From Verrucomicrobiaceae bacterium (lineage in GTDB: Bacteria > Verrucomicrobiota > Verrucomicrobiia > Verrucomicrobiales > Akkermansiaceae), in assembly GCA_027486655.1 (NCBI GenBank), contig JAIXOR010000032.1, positions 1 to 42,358 on the forward strand: 42,358 nt of DNA, given 5' to 3'. Both the position numbers and the translations under genes were made by a program. The stretch's first letter is position 1. Every line of letters begins with the position of its first letter. Under the pieces are notes generated by a model. The model made no database searches. It worked only from the letters and a program-made list of their open reading frames with translations, and was not told the origin of the DNA. Below, in pieces: positions 16,784 to 26,166 of the stretch.

Positions 16784-19700
16784 ATGAAAACCCGCATCGC
16801 CAGATCATTGCCCCTACTTGCCGCGTCGGCATTCCTTACCAGCCCCGCGCTGTTTGCCCAGGATACCGACGGTGACCTCCTCTCGGACTCCGAAGAGCTT
16901 GTGATCGGCTCAGACCCATTCGATACCGATTCCGACGGTGATGGTATTTCTGACCGCGCGGAAGAGTTTCCCTATCAAATCGTTGCAGGCACTTTCACCT
17001 TTCAAGAGGCGATGGACGATGCGGCGGCGAAAGGTGGCCGTCTTGTTGTGATCGACAGCCCGGATGCCCTTTACAAGGTCAAACGCGGGCTTTTTGCCGG
17101 TCCACTCCCGGCCCCGCTCCCCAACAATTTCGACCCCACAGTGACTCTCGCCAACGCTCTTTGGGTGGGCGGACACGACCGGATAGTCGATGGTCGCTAC
17201 CAGTGGGTGGAAGGCATCGACCTCACAAAGTCGACAAGTGAGCTTCTTGAAGGCCCGGAAATCGGGGCCGCTGCCTTCGGCGACCTGGTTCCCGGCTCGA
17301 ATGAGATCAATAATGTGGTCAATATCAGGTCCATGACCGTTGGCCATCTCATGGTCGCCTCGGGTATTCCCTCGGGCACCACGATCTCCAGCATCAATCT
17401 TACCGATCGCAAACTGGTCCTCAGCCAAGCCATCGAAGGTACGCTTTCCCGCAGGATTTCCGAGATTGTTGTGACCAATCCTGGCTTTGGTTACACTTCT
17501 GTTCCCACGGTTTCATTCAGTGGAGGGCTTCCTGGCATTTCAACGATCACCGTCGGCAATCAAGGAACCGGCTACACCACAATCCCGACTGTCGCGATCA
17601 CCGGCGGAGGTGGCACGGGTGCCACTGCCGTGGCTTCCATTTCTGCGGGTAAGGTGACGGCGATTACGATCACCAATCGTGGATCCGGCTACACTTCCGC
17701 TCCCACAATCGCCATCACCGGCGGTGGTGGTTCCGGCGCAACGGCTACCTCGTCTCTCGGTAGCAGCCCCACTGCGGTCGCCACACTTTCCGGTGGAAAA
17801 ATCCGGGCCATCACAGTGACCGATGAGGGCAATACTTTCTACACCGTCGCTCCCACCGTCGCGATCGTTGGTGGCAATGGAGGTGGTGCCATCGCGACCG
17901 CAGCCTTGACTCCCGCTGCAAACGCCAATCTGGACAAGATCATCATCGATAGCCCGGGAAGTGGATACACCTCCACTCCAACCGTCAACATCACGGGTGG
18001 CGGCGGCACAGGTGCCACTGCGGTTGCCTCGATTGACAACACCGGTAAAATCACCGGTATCGCGATCGTGAATCCAGGTTCCGGCTTCACGTTCCAGCCC
18101 GTCGTGACTTTCAGTGGTGGTCAAGGTGTCTTCTCCGTGAACCTGACCGCGGGTGGCACTGGATACACTACAGCCCCCAATGTCACTCTGACCGGTGGCG
18201 GCGGAACGGGTGCAACGGCTACAGCAACCGTCACCGCGGGTGTCGTTACCGGTGTGACCATCACCAATCCAGGCAATAATTACACCAGTGCGCCTACCGT
18301 CGCCTTCGTCGGTGGAGGTGGAACGGGTGCTGCCGCAACTGCGGTCGCAACCACCCCTGCCAGCGTGACAGCTACCATCAAGGTCTCCGCCGGCCGCATC
18401 TATTCGCCCGCACCGGATTCCTACTCCAACTGGAGCGTCAACCTTCCCGGCAACCGGGTGAACAACCAAGAAGGTGTTTTCATTGCCGCTGGATCTGCAT
18501 TCACCTGGTCCACGGCGACTCTCGATACCGAGCGTGGCTACATTCTTGAGCTTCCCAAAACCTCCGCTACCAACGCCGACTCCGACGGAGATGGCATTCT
18601 TGACAACCAGGAACTGGTCGATGGAACCGACCCGATGGTTGCGGACACCGACGGCGATGGCCTCTCGGACAGCGCTGAAGCCACCTTCGGCTCCGATCCT
18701 CTCGTGGTGGATACCGATGGAGATGGTCTCAACGACAAGCAGGAACAGGATGCAGGCACAGATCCCGTTCTCGAAGACTCCGATTCCGATGGTCTGACCG
18801 ACAAGCAAGAGCTCGATGGTGTCGGCACCGCTCCGAATATCTACACATCTCTTCCCCTCAATCCAGACTCTGACGGGGATACGCTGAGCGATGGAGACGA
18901 GGCAGCCTTCGGCACCAACCCCAATGTGGAGGATACTGACGGCGACAACCTTACCGACAGTGATGAGGTCAACGAGTACTTCACGGATCCGACTCTCGCC
19001 GACACCGATTCCGATGGTTTGAGCGATCGTGCGGAAATCTTCCGGAGAAAAACCGATCCTTTCCTCGATGACACCGATGGTGACGGACTCAAGGATGGTG
19101 ATGAGGTCAACGGAACCACCGCGAGTGGCTTCAAGTCCAACCCACTCGTGATCGATACCGACGGCGATCTCTTTACGGATGGTGAGGAGGCCAGCGCGGC
19201 TCCGCCCACCGATCCGAATGATCCTCGCTCTTTCCCGCCCGACACAGGATCCGGTAGCAGCGATCTGGGCAATCTTCACATCTCTCCGGTCACTTATGTG
19301 CCAGACCAGACCGTGGCGATTGATCAAAGCTTCACTCCCTTCGGCCAGCGCCCTGACATCATGAAAACCTGTGAGGATGGTGCCTCGCTGATTCGTGACC
19401 GCAACGGCGTCTTGATCTGGACCGACAATACGGGTGTTGCCATTCGCCTTCCGAATGCAAGCCTTGCCCTCCCGATGTTCGTCACGAGCACCGAGTGCGC
19501 AGTCTGGAACAATCGCTACGCGGATTATGACAATTACGCCGAGAAGCCCGAGGCGGAGATCGTGCTGTATCGTCGCGAGGCGGGCGGCAATACGATCGCG
19601 AGTTCCACCATTGTTCCCCTGCAAGGCAAGTCCATCCTGGATTCCTCACCAGTGACCGGAACCACCAACTCATTCATCATCTGCACGGTCGAGAGATTCG

Positions 19701-22700
19701 ACAACGGTTCCGAATCCGTGGCCGTTCCTGCCGTCGGTAATCCACAAGACGTGGATGTCTGGGACGGCATGCGCATGCGGATCTATCGTTTGGCTTGGGA
19801 TGGTATCGTGCAGCGTGTGGATACCTTCACCGCCAACATTCCAAAAAGCGGTGACGATCCGAATTTCGACTACCTGGGTTACGGTTCCGACGGTTCCTTT
19901 GTGTTCAACCTCCGTATTGGTGTGGACTTCGTGGCCGGTGCTGGTGACCAGAACCCTGGTTACTGGTCGGATGTGAAAACCTATTGGGTGACTGGCGATG
20001 CGACGATCCGCCAAGTTCAGGATCTCAGAGGGGATCCGGCTTTCGGTGGTCTCGATCCCGCACAGTCCGCGGACCACATCATTTCCGCGTATACGACCAA
20101 CAGCCGTGTTGTGCTTCTCCAGTATGACCAGACGTCTCTCAATGACTTCCGTATTCGGTCGGATGGGCTTTTCTATCTGAGTTCGAACATGCCGTTCGCT
20201 GGCTCTTTCGTTCCTACCAACCTCTACACGATCATGGGGCTTCCTCCCTATGTATACACGGTGGACGGAACATCATTCCAATTGAGCAGGCTTGACGCCA
20301 CCTTGGTGAATGTCGGTGCGGCAGTCACTCTTCCGACAGAAATTGGAAATACCCCCACTTTCGTCAAGAATCCGCGTGATGGTTCGATTCTGGTCAACAC
20401 TGAGAGTGTCGAGGTCGGCATGATCTGGGTTCCTTCAAGGGTCAATCGGCAAACGGGTCGGACGGTCGGTCTTGCCGCACCGCAGGCAATTCCTTCGTCG
20501 GCTCAGTCCAAGCCTTTGTTTGTGTCCAACAAGGAGGCCGTCGCATGGATGAATGGTTCGGCACCGGTCGCACCTGGTGGTTTCATTCCCCCGGCCCAGA
20601 TCTCCCACTTCCAGTTGAATGATTCTGGCCGCCTTTCGACCACCGGGCTCACGCCTCCCATCGAGGGCAACTTTGTTCTCAACACTCCTCTGGCAAGTGC
20701 CGAGCCGGATCTCGAGGGTTGGTTCCTGACCACCTTCGAAAAGACCGCGCCCCGCACTGCCCTGCTCCGCACCTACAGGCTCGATATCCCGGGTGAGGCG
20801 GACCGTGATTCGGATGGTTTGAGCGATTTTGCCGAGGTTCGCCTTGGCACCGACATCGGAGATCCGGACACCGACGGTGACGGCCTTCTCGATGGCCAAG
20901 AGGTTCGTCCTTACGAACTGGTTCGCGGTGAATTCACCTGGCCTCAGGCTCGCCGTGCCGCAGTCGCAAGTGGAGGCAACCTCGCCGTGCTCAGCAGCGA
21001 CTCAAAAATCAGCAAGGCAAGGCTCGCCGTCGGCTCCAAGCTCGGATCGAGCAGCTTCTGGGTGGGTGCCAGCGATATCACGGTGGAGAAGGACATCCGT
21101 TGGCTCACGCCTTCTGGAAAACTCGACGGTCCCCGTGTCACCACTCCGACCAACTGGGTGGCCTTCCAGCCGAACAACCAGAACAACTCGGACTGCATGC
21201 AGGTTGGGCCCTCCAGTCAGATGAAGTGGTCCATGGCTCAAAAGTCCAAGCTCCAGGGATATCTTGTTGAGTTTGCAGAGTCCGATCCGTTGAACCCCGA
21301 CACCGATGGTGACGGACTCAAGGACGGCACCGAGCGCAACATCTTCAGTGATCCGACCGATAAGGACACCGATAACGATGGCCTCTCCGACAAGCGCGAG
21401 CGCAGCTTCGGCTCCAACCCCGTGGTGAAAGACACCGATTCGGACGGTCTGATCGACGGTGATGAGGTCAAGACCTACGGCACCGACCCGGTCAAGGCAG
21501 ACACCGACAAGGACGGTCTTAATGACGGTGACGAAATCGCCGCCGGCACGGATCCGCTCAAGAAAGACACCGATGGTGACGGCCTGAGCGATGGCGATGA
21601 AGTCAATGTGAAATCGGACCCGCTCAATCGGGATACCGACGGCGACGGACTCACCGACGGCCGCGAGGATACTCTTGGCACGAATCCGACCAATGCGGAT
21701 ACCGACGGAGATGGTCTCAAGGACGGTGAAGAGGTTTCCAAGGGAAGCGATCCGCTGGACTCCGACAATCCGAAGAACACGGATGAGGATGGTGACGGAC
21801 TCACCGACTACGAAGAGCGTTTCATCTATGGCACCGATCCCGGCAAGTCCGACACCGATGGCGATGGCCTGACTGACAAGCAGGAGGTCAATCGTGGTCT
21901 TGATCCGCTCAGCCGTGACACGGATGCGGACGGAGTCAGTGACTACGACGAGATCTTCGTGACCAACACGGATCCTTCGGTTCCCTCCTTCGGTGGAAAT
22001 GGCACTTCCGGAGCTTCGATTCCGTTCGCAAGCAAGAGCGTCCAAGGCGACTACGAAGGCATTGTGGTCGGTCCGCAGGGCAGCCAGTCGTTCAAGCAGA
22101 GCTTGCGTCTGTCCGGAAGTGGATCATTCTCCTCGAAACTTCGCGGATTGCGCTCGGATGCTTCGTTCAAGGGAACCTTCACCTCCAAGGGAGCCTTCGT
22201 TGGCAAACCTGGAGATGCCGAGGGACTCAAGGAGGTGCGCATGGTGGTGGCCAAGCAGGACGATGGATCCTACAGGGTCCAGGGTACCTACACGACCCGC
22301 GAGGGCGGCACCTATTACTTCGAGCTCCGCAAGGTTTCTAACTCGGCCGCCAAGGCCTCCAGTTCGACCCTCAAGGTGACCTTCGAGGCCTCCGCCTCCG
22401 GCGATGTCAAGGGTCCCCGGGGCAGCGCCATCGGAACCGGTTCCGTCAGCACCAAGGGAACCGTTTCCCTCAGTGTCTACATGCCGGATGGAAGCCGCGC
22501 TTCCTTCACCGGTCCCACCTTGGCAGGAGATCAGGTGGCTCTGTTTGCGAAGAGCGACGATGGTTCCAAGGCCGTTTTGGTTGGCTCACTGAAGTTCAGG
22601 GATCTGGCTTCCAGCGACTTCAACGGATCTGTCCGTCTCTTCAGCGCGAAGGCATCTTCGGGAACTTTCTTCCCGAGCGGATATGATCAGGCTCGCGAGT

Positions 22701-23368
22701 TCCTCGGATCCTATTACCGCCCGGCTCCTGCCGGAACCCTGCCGGTGAAGGGCTTCGATGTCTCCAGTAACAATGCCGTGTTCGCCTGGCGTCGTGGTGA
22801 CTTCGGTCCGCTCGACAAGGTGGGCACCTGGGCTTCTGACGGCAAGGTGACCATTCCGACCAATCAGTTCGATAGCGCGACGGCGTCTTTCGATCGTTCG
22901 ACTGGTTTGCTCTCGTTGACCTACGTGTTGACCGATTCCAGCAAGGGTCTCAGGGCCGCCCGATCCAAGGCTCATGCGGTGGTCCAGCAGAAGTCGAATT
23001 CCTTCAAGGGATACTACGTGAGTGATGGTTCTGCCGCTTCGTTCTCGGTGAAGCCGAATGACGGTGGGCTTGATCCGGACGTCACATCGGTTTCTCCCGG
23101 CGGCAAGTTCGTTCCGGCGGCCGAGACCGTTTACTTCGTCACGGTGAAGACTTCCGGACGCTGGACGGTTGAGATTCCTTCGGATGTCGACTGGGTGACC
23201 GCAAGGATCTCCAGTGCTGACGGTCCGACCGGTTCCAGTGAGGACGTCGCGGGCCGTGGTGATGGACAGGTTCGTATCACGGTGGCGCAAAACGCCTCGT
23301 TCATGAGGCGTGAGGCGAAGATCACCATCGCTGGTGAGACTCACAACATTACTCAGGAGTTCCGCTGA
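16784..23368 (+). CDS. Giant exported protein with calcium-loop repeats and two C-type lectin-like domains
   Basis: The ATG at 16784 starts a signal peptide (MKTRIARSLPLLAASAFLTS, then PALFAQ) and a 2194-residue protein. An in-frame ATT at 16625 lacks any export signal upstream of it. In order: two calcium loops (about 27-60); the first half of a C-type lectin-like domain (62-165); an insert containing eight Gly-Tyr repeats (232-524); the rest of the lectin-like domain, ending RGYILELPKT (about 538-592); nine calcium loops (599-802); a beta-rich region of unknown family (825-1335); two loops; a second, uninterrupted lectin-like domain (1374-1502); ten loops (1506-1723); an unrecognised repeated beta region (1746-2100); and a BACON-like end (about 2105-2194). 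Calcium loops of the DxDxDGxxDxxE type stiffen surface proteins. A surface adhesin is a reasonable inference; the ligand is unknown. Confidence 0.88.
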   Translation: MKTRIARSLPLLAASAFLTSPALFAQDTDGDLLSDSEELVIGSDPFDTDSDGDGISDRAEEFPYQIVAGTFTFQEAMDDAAAKGGRLVVIDSPDALYKVKRGLFAGPLPAPLPNNFDPTVTLANALWVGGHDRIVDGRYQWVEGIDLTKSTSELLEGPEIGAAAFGDLVPGSNEINNVVNIRSMTVGHLMVASGIPSGTTISSINLTDRKLVLSQAIEGTLSRRISEIVVTNPGFGYTSVPTVSFSGGLPGISTITVGNQGTGYTTIPTVAITGGGGTGATAVASISAGKVTAITITNRGSGYTSAPTIAITGGGGSGATATSSLGSSPTAVATLSGGKIRAITVTDEGNTFYTVAPTVAIVGGNGGGAIATAALTPAANANLDKIIIDSPGSGYTSTPTVNITGGGGTGATAVASIDNTGKITGIAIVNPGSGFTFQPVVTFSGGQGVFSVNLTAGGTGYTTAPNVTLTGGGGTGATATATVTAGVVTGVTITNPGNNYTSAPTVAFVGGGGTGAAATAVATTPASVTATIKVSAGRIYSPAPDSYSNWSVNLPGNRVNNQEGVFIAAGSAFTWSTATLDTERGYILELPKTSATNADSDGDGILDNQELVDGTDPMVADTDGDGLSDSAEATFGSDPLVVDTDGDGLNDKQEQDAGTDPVLEDSDSDGLTDKQELDGVGTAPNIYTSLPLNPDSDGDTLSDGDEAAFGTNPNVEDTDGDNLTDSDEVNEYFTDPTLADTDSDGLSDRAEIFRRKTDPFLDDTDGDGLKDGDEVNGTTASGFKSNPLVIDTDGDLFTDGEEASAAPPTDPNDPRSFPPDTGSGSSDLGNLHISPVTYVPDQTVAIDQSFTPFGQRPDIMKTCEDGASLIRDRNGVLIWTDNTGVAIRLPNASLALPMFVTSTECAVWNNRYADYDNYAEKPEAEIVLYRREAGGNTIASSTIVPLQGKSILDSSPVTGTTNSFIICTVERFDNGSESVAVPAVGNPQDVDVWDGMRMRIYRLAWDGIVQRVDTFTANIPKSGDDPNFDYLGYGSDGSFVFNLRIGVDFVAGAGDQNPGYWSDVKTYWVTGDATIRQVQDLRGDPAFGGLDPAQSADHIISAYTTNSRVVLLQYDQTSLNDFRIRSDGLFYLSSNMPFAGSFVPTNLYTIMGLPPYVYTVDGTSFQLSRLDATLVNVGAAVTLPTEIGNTPTFVKNPRDGSILVNTESVEVGMIWVPSRVNRQTGRTVGLAAPQAIPSSAQSKPLFVSNKEAVAWMNGSAPVAPGGFIPPAQISHFQLNDSGRLSTTGLTPPIEGNFVLNTPLASAEPDLEGWFLTTFEKTAPRTALLRTYRLDIPGEADRDSDGLSDFAEVRLGTDIGDPDTDGDGLLDGQEVRPYELVRGEFTWPQARRAAVASGGNLAVLSSDSKISKARLAVGSKLGSSSFWVGASDITVEKDIRWLTPSGKLDGPRVTTPTNWVAFQPNNQNNSDCMQVGPSSQMKWSMAQKSKLQGYLVEFAESDPLNPDTDGDGLKDGTERNIFSDPTDKDTDNDGLSDKRERSFGSNPVVKDTDSDGLIDGDEVKTYGTDPVKADTDKDGLNDGDEIAAGTDPLKKDTDGDGLSDGDEVNVKSDPLNRDTDGDGLTDGREDTLGTNPTNADTDGDGLKDGEEVSKGSDPLDSDNPKNTDEDGDGLTDYEERFIYGTDPGKSDTDGDGLTDKQEVNRGLDPLSRDTDADGVSDYDEIFVTNTDPSVPSFGGNGTSGASIPFASKSVQGDYEGIVVGPQGSQSFKQSLRLSGSGSFSSKLRGLRSDASFKGTFTSKGAFVGKPGDAEGLKEVRMVVAKQDDGSYRVQGTYTTREGGTYYFELRKVSNSAAKASSSTLKVTFEASASGDVKGPRGSAIGTGSVSTKGTVSLSVYMPDGSRASFTGPTLAGDQVALFAKSDDGSKAVLVGSLKFRDLASSDFNGSVRLFSAKASSGTFFPSGYDQAREFLGSYYRPAPAGTLPVKGFDVSSNNAVFAWRRGDFGPLDKVGTWASDGKVTIPTNQFDSATASFDRSTGLLSLTYVLTDSSKGLRAARSKAHAVVQQKSNSFKGYYVSDGSAASFSVKPNDGGLDPDVTSVSPGGKFVPAAETVYFVTVKTSGRWTVEIPSDVDWVTARISSADGPTGSSEDVAGRGDGQVRITVAQNASFMRREAKITIAGETHNITQEFR
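17477..18360 (+). repeat. Eight Gly-Tyr repeats inserted in a lectin-like domain
   Basis: Eight units of about 30-45 residues, each with a core like GSGYTSAPTVAITGGGGTGA. The first and sixth units are shorter and end in FSGG; the fourth is degenerate (GNTFYTVAPTVAIVGG). Between cores lie short strands such as KVTAITITN. A preceding MTVGHLMVASGIPSGTTISS segment (from about 17330) belongs to the same inserted block by its composition. Similar repeats are known from phage and marine bacterial surface proteins. Confidence 0.85.
18578..19192 (+). repeat. Calcium-loop (thrombospondin-3-like) repeat array, nine units
   Basis: Nine loops of the form D-x-D-x-D-G-x-x-D-x-x-E, for example DTDGDGLSDSAE and DTDGDGLKDGDE, spaced by about 20-27 residues with GTDP-like turns. 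They lie within the giant exported protein, residues 599-802. Confidence 0.9.
21299..21952 (+). repeat. Calcium-loop (thrombospondin-3-like) repeat array, ten units
   Basis: Ten loops, for example DTDKDGLNDGDE, DTDGDGLTDGRE and DTDADGVSDYDE, lying after the second lectin-like domain of the giant protein (residues about 1506-1723). Close similarity at the DNA level between units makes copy-number change by recombination plausible. Confidence 0.9.
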
Positions 23369-23386
23369 ATTCCGAAACTCTCTCAG

Positions 23387-23417
23387 AGCCCCCGGAGATC
23401 TTCTCCGGGGGCTTTTT
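23387..23417 (+). terminator. Rho-independent terminator after the giant protein gene
   Basis: A perfect 12-base-pair stem, AGCCCCCGGAGA (23387-23398) with TCTCCGGGGGCT (23402-23413), and a three-base loop. The run of T at 23413-23417 follows directly. It lies 18 bases after the stop codon of the giant gene. Confidence 0.95.
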
Positions 23418-23443
23418 GATGATTAGAACAGATTACGGATCGG

Positions 23444-24187
23444 ATGGCAGCCAGACAGAATGATCGGAGTTCCACTAGGATGTGGATCGCATGCGGTGTG
23501 GTTCTGTTCCTCATCGCATTGTTGGTTTCCTTGAACGGAGGTTTTGGATCCGGGGCCGCAAAGCCTGGCGTGGATCAGAAATCGCCTGGTGCTTCTGGAG
23601 TCTCTTCAGATGCCGTTGCGGGTTCGCATTCCTCTTCCGGTGGAAGTGAGCGTGTCCGCACCAAGGGTGATGGGAACCGCAGGACCGGGTCGGATCCCGA
23701 GAAGGGACCTCGTTTTCCTTTGGTGGATGCGGTTTTGGAGGATGAGTCGCTGACCAATCAGCAATCCGCCTTGAAACTAAAGGACATTGTACTGACGGAG
23801 GCCGCACCCGAGAGCGAGAGGCTCGAGGCTTTGGCTCATGGTTTGAATCTGGATTTCATGGCATTCAAGGGCATTGCCTCCGCTGTGACTCTTCCGGAGT
23901 CCGTTGCTGAGAGATACCTATCGGAGCTCACCAATCAGAACGAGCATCGATCCGAGCAGGTGGAAGGTTTGATGGATCTCATGGTGCATCCTTCCGAGTC
24001 GATTCGAACGGATTCCGTGGACCGCCTTGCCTTCCTGATCGAGAATGAGGAGTTGGCTTCGTCCCCGGAGCGCCTGAAGGTGGCAGCCCGCGAGTTTCTG
24101 GAGAGGATGAAACAAGCTCCGGCTCCGGAACCTGCTCCGTCGGAGCCTGAGGGTGGCAATGCCGGGACGAGTGAACCTTCCCGCTGA
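23444..24187 (+). CDS. Single-pass membrane protein of unknown function
   Basis: A 247-residue product with one hydrophobic segment (about 13-31, MWIACGVVLFLIALLVSLN). A Ser/Gly/Pro-rich linker covers about 35-85. The helical charged domain of about 130 residues (90-225) contains stretches such as AAPESERLEALAHGLNLD and HPSESIRTDSVDRLAFLIEN that recall short helical repeats. The tail is Pro/Glu-rich. An in-frame ATG at 23480, with GGAG about ten bases upstream, would start directly at the membrane segment and is a good alternative start. The gene lies between a strong terminator and the coaE-rho gene 56 bases downstream, so it may be the first gene of that transcript. I do not recognise the family. 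The domain after the anchor should face the periplasm if the anchor is of the usual N-in type. Confidence 0.75.
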   Translation: MAARQNDRSSTRMWIACGVVLFLIALLVSLNGGFGSGAAKPGVDQKSPGASGVSSDAVAGSHSSSGGSERVRTKGDGNRRTGSDPEKGPRFPLVDAVLEDESLTNQQSALKLKDIVLTEAAPESERLEALAHGLNLDFMAFKGIASAVTLPESVAERYLSELTNQNEHRSEQVEGLMDLMVHPSESIRTDSVDRLAFLIENEELASSPERLKVAAREFLERMKQAPAPEPAPSEPEGGNAGTSEPSR

Positions 24188-24243
24188 CCGAGCATCGGAG
24201 GATTTGATTTGATTCGCGGGCAGGATTCCCGGTTTTCTTTGTC

Positions 24244-26166
24244 ATGCGAGTGATGGCTCTCACTGGTGGGATCGCCTCGGGCAAGTCGACCGTTTGCCGG
24301 TTGTTGCGCGAGTACATGCCGGCCGTTGTGATTTTTGATTGCGACGCGGCGGTTCACCGGATGCTCGAATCCGACGGGGAGGTGGCCGGGATTATTTGCG
24401 AGGCTTTTGGCGGGCGGTCACTGGATGCCCAGGGGCGGATCGACCGCCATTTCTTGAGGGGCCGTGTGTTCGCGGACGAGGGTGCCCGTCTCCGGCTTGA
24501 GTCGATCCTCCATCCGCGCGTGAGGCAGGAATGTCTTGATTCGCTCCAAAACGCTGCTAAGCGTGGCGCGGAGTTTTTCGTCGCCGATGTCCCGCTCCTA
24601 TTCGAGAAGGGATTCGACTTCGGCCAGGATCAGGTGCTCGTCGTCGCCTCCTCCCGCTCCACCCAGATCCAGCGGTTGAAAGCCCGCGGGGGATTTGAGG
24701 ATTCTTTGATTGAATCCGTCCTGTCCGCCCAGCTGCCGGTCGGGGAAAAAATGGCGAAAGCGGATGTGGTTTTCTGGAATGAAGGCCCGCCGTCCGTGCT
24801 TCGCTCGCAAGTCCGACGATTCGTCCAATCACTTCTCATGAATTCCTCCTCAGAGCCAGAAACCCCTGCGAGCGCCGCGGTGGAAACTCCCGTCATCAGT
24901 GCTCCGGCTCCGGTTTCGATCGATATCAACCAGTTTCGCCAGAAACCGCTCGCCGAGTTGCAAGCGATGGCGGAGGCATTGCCGGCCCGGATTCAGGGCG
25001 GCATTCCGAAGAGCCAGCTCATTTACGAATTGCTGTGCTTCCTTGGCCATGAAGGAACCGGACTGGTTTGTGAGGGGGTTCTTGAGCAGACCAAGGACAA
25101 TTTCGCGATGCTTCGCGATCCGCGTCGGAGTTTCCGTCCAAGTCCTGATGACATCCATCTTGGCAACAACCTGCTGCGGGACTTGGGTCTCAGGGTGGGG
25201 CAATCGGTCAAGGTGAGGGTCCGGGCTCCGAGGGAGCGCGACAAGTATCTCTCCGCCCAGGAGGTGATCGAAGTGGAGGGTATCCCGGTGGCTGATTACC
25301 GAACACCGAAGGAGTTCGACCGCCTGACGCCGCTTTTTCCCGACCAGCGCATTCATTTGGAAGGGGAGGGCAATGATTTCCTCGGCGTCCGTGTGATCGA
25401 TCTGGTAGCGCCGCTCGGCAAAGGGCAGCGCGGCATCATCGTTGCACCTCCGAGAGGGGGGAAAACGATTCTTCTGAAGCAGATCGCACGTGCGATCCGC
25501 AAGAATCATCCGGATTCCGAGCTGATCATTCTCCTGCTTGATGAACGTCCCGAGGAAGTCACCGATTTCGAGGAGACGGTGGGAGCTCCGGTTTTCGCCT
25601 CCACGTTTGACGAGTCTCCGCGTCGTCACGCCCAGGTGGCGGATTTGGTTTTGGAGCGCGCCAAGCGGCGTGTGGAGCTCGGCAAGGACGTCATTCTCCT
25701 GCTGGACAGCCTCACCCGTCTGGCCCGCGGTCACAATTCCGCGATGCAGGGTGGGCCGATCGGTTCCGGCGGTGTGAGCCCTGTGGCGCTCCAGAAATCG
25801 CGTAAGTTTTTCGGGACGGCTCGAAATGTGGAGGAGGGTGGATCGCTGACGATTCTTGCGACCGCTCTGGTGGAGACCGAGAGCCGCTTGGATGACGTTG
25901 TGTTCGAAGAATTCAAGGGAACCGGCAACATGGAGGTGCGCCTTGACCGGGAACTCGCGGAGCGCCGGGTCTTTCCGGCCATCCACATTCCCCAGTCCGG
26001 CACACGGAATGATGACCGACTCTATCACCCCGATGAGTTCCTGCGGGTGGTTGACCTCCGCCGCCAGCTCGCGGGCCTGCCCATCGGCGATGCGATCGAG
26101 ACGCTGCTCGCGAACCTCAAGGCAACCAAGACGAACGCCGAGCTCCTGCTCCGAGGTCTGCGCTGA
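24244..26166 (+). CDS. coaE-rho: Fusion of dephospho-CoA kinase (CoaE) and transcription termination factor Rho
   Basis: One uninterrupted frame of 640 residues. Residues 1-198 are a complete dephospho-CoA kinase, the last step of coenzyme A synthesis: P-loop GGIASGKST (8-16), [29 protein letters not shown] and the [12 protein letters not shown] end. From about 225 the chain is Rho: an N-terminal helical domain, the RNA-binding domain ([19 protein letters not shown]), then the hexameric ATPase with Walker A APPRGGKT (K407, T408), Walker [15 protein letters not shown] (D488), Q-loop [16 protein letters not shown] and the [16 protein letters not shown] block. An internal ATG (residue 199, position 24838) lies exactly at the joint, so Rho could also be started separately, though no clear ribosome site precedes it. 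Both halves keep their key residues, so both activities are expected. A short palindrome follows the stop. Confidence 0.92.
   Translation: MRVMALTGGIASGKSTVCRLLREYMPAVVIFDCDAAVHRMLESDGEVAGIICEAFGGRSLDAQGRIDRHFLRGRVFADEGARLRLESILHPRVRQECLDSLQNAAKRGAEFFVADVPLLFEKGFDFGQDQVLVVASSRSTQIQRLKARGGFEDSLIESVLSAQLPVGEKMAKADVVFWNEGPPSVLRSQVRRFVQSLLMNSSSEPETPASAAVETPVISAPAPVSIDINQFRQKPLAELQAMAEALPARIQGGIPKSQLIYELLCFLGHEGTGLVCEGVLEQTKDNFAMLRDPRRSFRPSPDDIHLGNNLLRDLGLRVGQSVKVRVRAPRERDKYLSAQEVIEVEGIPVADYRTPKEFDRLTPLFPDQRIHLEGEGNDFLGVRVIDLVAPLGKGQRGIIVAPPRGGKTILLKQIARAIRKNHPDSELIILLLDERPEEVTDFEETVGAPVFASTFDESPRRHAQVADLVLERAKRRVELGKDVILLLDSLTRLARGHNSAMQGGPIGSGGVSPVALQKSRKFFGTARNVEEGGSLTILATALVETESRLDDVVFEEFKGTGNMEVRLDRELAERRVFPAIHIPQSGTRNDDRLYHPDEFLRVVDLRRQLAGLPIGDAIETLLANLKATKTNAELLLRGLR

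Noticed and set aside
16784..23368. Diversity-generating retroelement target (C-type lectin domain)
   Set aside because: Although lectin-like domains are typical targets, I see no reverse transcriptase and no template repeat in the window, and the domains are not at the C-terminus.
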